From Cupriavidus sp. U2 (GTDB lineage Bacteria > Pseudomonadota > Gammaproteobacteria > Burkholderiales > Burkholderiaceae): a stretch of DNA of 64,000 nucleotides. A program made the translations under genes and the position numbers. Position 1 is the stretch's first letter. Every line of letters starts with the position of its first letter. The notes beneath the pieces are model-generated. The model was not told the DNA's origin and did not search any database. It saw only the letters and a list, made by a program, of their open reading frames with translations. Below are positions 60,297 to 64,000 of this stretch, piece after piece. The stretch covers positions 1 to 64,000 of the forward strand of contig NZ_RCOG02000026.1 of the NCBI RefSeq assembly GCF_009663685.2. The letters are read 5' to 3'.

Positions 60297-60737
60297 TCAC
60301 CAGCCAATGTCGCTGGCGTAGCCGGTGCCACCGGGCTTGCCATCGGCGCCATGGGAAAACAGGTCGTAGTCCTTGCCGTCGGTGCCGGGCTGCCGGTACT
60401 GGTAGGGCTGTCCCCAGGGATCGGCGGGGATGTCGCGGGTCAGATACGGCCCATGCCAGCGGTTGCCGGCATCCGCCGGCGGTTCGATGAGCGCCGTCAG
60501 GCCGGCTTCTGTCGTGGGGAAATGTCCGGTGTCGAGCCGGTAGCGATCCAGCGCGTCGCCCAGCGCCTTCAGCTGCCCGGACGCGGTCTTGACCTTGGCC
60601 TTGTCGAGTTCGCGGAACAGCCTGGGGCCGACGAAGCCGGCCAGCATGGCGATGATCAGCAGGACCACCAGCAGTTCCAGTAGCGTAAAGCCACCGTGTG
60701 GGCGGCGGCGGGATGCGATGTGCGAAAGCGAGGACAT
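60297..60737 (-). CDS. gspG: Major pseudopilin GspG
   Basis: The 146-residue protein has a prepilin peptidase site (RPHGG/FTLLELLVVLLIIAMLAGFVGPRLF) with Glu5. The GspG core includes FPTTEAGLTALIEPP, WHGPYLTRDIPADPWGQPYQYRQPGTDGKDYDLFSHGADGKPGG, typical of the calcium-binding C-terminal loop. It heads the secretion operon, 106 bases after the chitinase pseudogene and on the same strand. A start at 60773 is possible. Confidence 0.93.
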   Translation of the reverse strand: MSSLSHIASRRRPHGGFTLLELLVVLLIIAMLAGFVGPRLFRELDKAKVKTASGQLKALGDALDRYRLDTGHFPTTEAGLTALIEPPADAGNRWHGPYLTRDIPADPWGQPYQYRQPGTDGKDYDLFSHGADGKPGGTGYASDIGW

Positions 60738-60843
60738 GGACGGCTCGGAAGAATCGGGGCGCCGCCGCGGCAATGTCTGGCACGGCCACGGCGGCGGGTG
60801 AGGCGAACCGCTTGTGGCGATTCGCCTCGGGCAATACGCTGGA

Positions 60844-63581
60844 TCAGCGTTTGATGGGTTCCATGGCGTTGATCAGCTCGGCCTTGTCGTCCGCGCCAAG
60901 GTCGCTGGCATACATGCCGCCAGCCCTGGTCCTGCGCACGGCTTCGACCTTGGCCTTGACGATGGCCGGCGTGTCGTAGGACCAGAAGGTCCAGCCGTCA
61001 TAGCGCCACGCGGCCTGGGACGCGGCATCCGAGAACAGCTTGCCGTTCTGCATGCGCTTGATGTCGCGATAGTCGCGCTGGCCCTGTCCGTTGCGGACCG
61101 GCGCACCGGCCATCCACAGGCCGTTGCGGCGTCCCGGCTTGACCGACGTCCAGCCGTGGCCATGGAATGGCACGCCGAAGACCTGTTTTTCCTGCGGGAT
61201 GTCGAACTCGTATGCGTCCCAGATGGTGCCCATCAGGCTGCGCTGCTTCATGCCCTGGACCCGGGTCCATGGCGAGTCGCGACCGACCTGCAGCGCGGCG
61301 GCGTGGCCGGTGCTGGCATCCCATCCGCCGGTGAAGTCATAGGCCTGGATGTTGACCCAGTTCAACTCGGCAGCGATGGCGACGGCCGTCCTGGCGTCCG
61401 GCGCGCTTTCGGCCAGGTTCATGGTGGACGTCAGCAAATGCCGGCTGTCCTCGCGTTCGAGCGCGTCGCGGAACGCCCTGACCAACGCCAGGTAGTTGCC
61501 CCAGTCCATGGCACCGGCCTGGCCGTCACGCACCAGCGCCGCGCGCGGGGCCAGCCATTCCAGGTTGATGCCGTCGAAGACGCCCTTGGCCAGCCCCTTG
61601 CCGCCCGCGCTGGACCGGCTGGCGGCGAGGTTGCCCTTGATATAGACGTCCACGCAGCTCTCGGCCAGTGCGTTGCGGCCGGCCTCGGTCCGGGCAGCCT
61701 GGGCGAAGCGGTCGCCCAGGCCTGGGCCGCCAATCGAGATCAGCGTCTTGACCGGATAGGTCTGCTTCAGCTTGAGGATCTGGTTGAAGTTGCCGCGCAG
61801 CACGTGCTTGCCCGCCGGGTCGGCCTTGCCGTCCACCGATTCCGTGGCGCTGAATCGCTTGCCATAGTCGGCAAACGGGTCGCTCGGGCCGCGTGTGTCG
61901 CCGCTCTGGCAGCGGTAGAGGCCATCCTCGCCGCGATGCAGGTTGGCGCTGCCGTATTCAGGTACGTCAGCTTGCGGGCCGCGCCGGACCGCGCCACATC
62001 GCGGATCAGGTAGTTGCGCTGGTAGATGCTGGCTTGCGTGTAGGTGCCGCCAAGCTGGCCGGCCTTGGGCGCGGGCACTGCCGAGCGCGGCGTGACGTCG
62101 GGTCCGTCCGCGGGATCGGCTGGCTTGGCGGGGTCACCTGGCTCGCCGGGACCGGTGGGGTCTGCGGGATCGGTCGGATCAGGGTCGGCAGGGTCGGTGG
62201 GGCCTGTCGGGTCGGTCGGGTCGGTCGGGTCCTTCGGGTCCTTCGGGTCCACCGGGGTCTTCGGTTCGACCGGGTCCTTCGGGTCCTTCGGTTCCTTCGG
62301 GTCGACAGTGGGCGGGACGGCCTCCACCTTTTCGACGGTCATGTCGAGCTTGATGTCGAGCGTCTGGTAGGACTGGTCGGCGTCCTGTCCCGCGGCGTTG
62401 CGCACGGCAATCCGGTACGGGAACGCGTTGCGGATCCGGTTGCCCACCGACGTCGAGAACAGCGTCGGGTTGTCTTCGGGGCGAAGCTCGAACACCAGCG
62501 ATTCGGTGCCCGTGGTGCTGGGCAGGCGGCAGGCCACCGTCGTGCCCGTGCCCGTGCCGTCCGCGCTGGCGGCCTTGTGGGCGCGCAACATTACCGGGAA
62601 CGGCACGTTGTTCTCGTCAACCGCCGCCACGCGGAAGATATCGCTGGCGTTCTCGGGACAATGGCCCGTGCCGTGCTCGCGCCCGGTGGTCTGCTCATGC
62701 GTCGTGGCATACCAGGCGCTGCGGCCCTGGTCGGTCCGCAGAGGCAGGACAAAACGTGCCTGCTTGCCATCGAACTGCACGGTGGTTGCCTTCGGCGCGC
62801 GATGCACGATATCGATGCCCAGGCTGAAGGTCTTCAGCACCGGCCGATTCGGCAGGTCGTTGCCCACGGCCTGCACGCTCACGCGATGCATTGCCGGCGT
62901 GCGGTAGCGCGTGCCCGGTGTCAGGCGCGGATTGTCTGCGGGTTCGTACCAGACCACCAGCGTGCCGGGGCCGGCAGGGCCGCCGTTGCCGTCGATCTGC
63001 ACGCGCTTTCCGTCATAGCCCGTGCCGGTCATATTGCGCTGGGCGCGCAGCCGGACAGGCGCCAGCCGGCCCGGCATCGAAACGTCTTCCGCCATGACGT
63101 CGATGACGGAAAACTCGCCTTCCAGGGCCGGCCGGTTGCTGTGGCGCGTATTGCCGTGCAGCGGCGTCACGAAATGCACGCTGGTCTTTTCCTTGTTCGG
63201 CACGACGTAGACCACGGGCTTGCCCGGCTCGGCGCCCTGGATCGACACGAGCAGGTCCGGCGTGGCGGACGGCGGCACGTGTTCACCGATATCGAACCAC
63301 AGCTGTGCGGTGGGACTGCGGTGCGCGCCGAAGTAGATCGCATGATCCACGCCGGGGCGTTGGCCGGGGTGCGCGAAGCGGTCGTTCGCCCAGACGCGTT
63401 TTTCATACGTCACGCAGCTTTTGGGCGGATAGCGATCGAAGCCGGTCCATTCCGAAATCGTGCGACAGGCATCCGGGGTCGTTGGCCGGGCGGCGTCGGC
63501 GCCGCCTGCGGTGGTTAGCAGCAAGGCGAAGGCGGCAGACGGAATGGCTGCGCGCCGCAGGGATGTGCTTTTCATGTCCAT
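60844..63581 (-). pseudogene. Secreted GH18 chitinase-like protein, single frameshift
   Basis: The signal peptide (LRRAAIPSAAFALLLTTAGGADA) leads into a 380-residue N-terminal region of no recognised family and a Pro-Asp/Lys/Thr repeat linker (62100-62320). A GH18 TIM barrel then begins GTYTQASIYQRNYLIRDV. The frame breaks at about 61955-61965, after KLTYLNTA. In the other frame the barrel continues GSANLHRGEDGLYRCQSGDTRG and keeps LISIGGPG and FDGINLEWL, with the DGxxxE-type catalytic glutamate, to a normal end. It lies directly upstream of a type II secretion-like operon, so it was plausibly an exported substrate. As written it would lose the catalytic half. AAGGACC precedes the ATG at 63581. 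Confidence 0.82.
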
Positions 63582-63603
63582 GGTCCTTGAAAAGTTGTTT
63601 TCA

Positions 63604-63628
63604 GGTCGCCGGAACCGGTTCGGCGACC
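63604..63628 (-). promoter_or_regulatory. Inverted repeat upstream of the chitinase-like gene
   Basis: GGTCGCCG and CGGCGACC flank nine bases; the inner GAACCGGTTC is itself palindromic. It stands 23 bases upstream of the chitinase ATG, so it is an operator or a 5' leader hairpin. Confidence 0.45.
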
Positions 63629-63782
63629 AGACTGTGGGCCATGGACGAGAGGCCGGAAATCGCCGTTTGCTGAAATTGAGTGCCAATTGCGCGCAATAGG
63701 CTGCAATGAGACGTTTCTGGGAACAATGCAGGAAAGGGTGGCCACCTCGACTTCGCGTTATGCGCCTGACGCAGCACGTGTG

Positions 63783-63796
63783 GCGAACTAATTCGC
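63783..63796. promoter_or_regulatory. MarR-type operator candidate
   Basis: GCGAA-CTAA-TTCGC, a perfect 5-4-5 palindrome just upstream of the -35 of the marR-like gene, a usual place for autoregulation or control of divergent genes. Confidence 0.45.
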
Positions 63797-63807
63797 AAAG
63801 AAATCAT

Positions 63808-63836
63808 TTGCATCCTAATTAATTCACGTCTATCAT
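63808..63836 (+). promoter_or_regulatory. Sigma-70 promoter of the MarR gene
   Basis: TTGCAT at 63808-63813, 17 bases, TATCAT at 63831-63836. The ATG follows seven bases after the -10, so the transcript would be leaderless or nearly so. Confidence 0.6.
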
Positions 63837-63843
63837 TCGGCCC

Positions 63844-64000
63844 ATGCCACATATCGATGCGCTCCGATTCGCCTTCACCGGCCAGGTCATGCTGTCCGGT
63901 CGTCAATGGCGACAGATCAGCCAGGCCGCTGTGACCGCCCATGGCATTTCCGCCGCGGCCGCCGCGCCTTTGCTGTTTATCCGTCGACTGGGCGGCGGTG
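63844..64000 (+). CDS. MarR-family regulator, N-terminal part (3' end outside window)
   Basis: The frame is open from ATG 63844 to the window end (52 codons). LRFAFTGQVMLSGRQWRQISQAAVTAHGIS matches the first helices of MarR proteins, with the dimerisation helix followed by the start of the winged-helix domain (APLLFIRRLGGG). The DNA-binding helix is beyond the window. The assignment is from pattern recognition of the family's N-terminus only. Confidence 0.65.
   Translation, partial: MPHIDALRFAFTGQVMLSGRQWRQISQAAVTAHGISAAAAAPLLFIRRLGGG

Larger units (their letters stand above)
63582..63843. other. Divergent spacer between the chitinase and MarR genes
   Basis: No gene is supported. It holds an inverted repeat near the chitinase start, a MarR-type operator candidate and a sigma-70 promoter, described separately. 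Confidence 0.5.

Noticed and set aside
62100-62320. DNA-level microsatellite
   Set aside because: The periodicity follows Pro-Asp codons with synonymous variation, so it is a protein linker rather than a perfect DNA repeat.
63601-63942. Minus-strand frame of 113 codons at the right edge
   Set aside because: It overlaps a credible promoter and the MarR start and has no family resemblance.
1-64000. CRISPR array, rRNA or tRNA genes
   Set aside because: No spaced direct repeats of CRISPR type, no cloverleaf-like CCA-ending sequence with T-loop and no rRNA segment was noticed on reading. Dedicated searches would be more sensitive.

Overview
The window is high-GC beta-proteobacterial DNA. It fits Burkholderiaceae close to Cupriavidus/Ralstonia: the gene set (assimilatory nirBD/nasA, an epimerase-type threonine dehydrogenase beside kbl, a single-domain UDP-4-keto-pentose/UDP-xylose synthase homologue, chrA) and the many 4-base ATGA overlaps point there. 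The genus is inferred from family knowledge, not from a search. No rRNA, tRNA or CRISPR array was seen.

Layout. 1-5390: the 3' end of a UDP-glucose dehydrogenase, then a lower-GC scrapyard holding a broken flagellin gene and decayed tnsA/tnsB genes of a Tn7-like transposon. 5391-12583: a small lipoprotein, then a four-gene chain (response regulator, sensor kinase, chrA, DUF2459-like lipoprotein) divergent from an ArnT-like lipid A glycosyltransferase. The divergent region carries a PmrA-type box, and a deleted pentose synthase gene follows arnT. 12725-19143: TonB receptor, MdtD-type exporter, and a regulator plus two enzymes resembling half of the beta-hydroxyaspartate pathway. 19297-27961: the nitrate assimilation operon narK-nirB-nirD-FAD reductase-nasA, with a sigma-54 promoter and a leader that looks like a transcription attenuator.

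28140-41494: HxlR regulator and GNAT, RhtA-type exporter, SDR, a VapBC-like pair whose antitoxin carries a duplicated motif, a hipBA pair with clear operators and terminator between two near-identical 20-mers, an MFS carrier with an apparently non-ATG start, a phosphoesterase divergent from a di-heme peroxidase with a PHO-box-like site between them, and a gamma-glutamyltransferase. 41491-48909: a branched-chain-type ABC importer whose permease and both ATPases form one polypeptide, with its binding protein, a divergent polysaccharide-deacetylase-family hydrolase, a GntR regulator and a flavin reductase-like protein. 48960-51864: XRE-cupin regulator divergent from kbl and threonine dehydrogenase, a threonine-to-glycine pathway.

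51877-63581: a compact type II secretion/MSHA-like operon (G, F, E, then L/N/O/P-like assembly genes, the secretin and three more pseudopilins) directly downstream of a secreted GH18 chitinase-like gene. Both the chitinase and the secretin carry a frameshift, suggesting that substrate and exporter are decaying together. 63844-64000: start of a MarR-family gene with a promoter almost touching its start codon.
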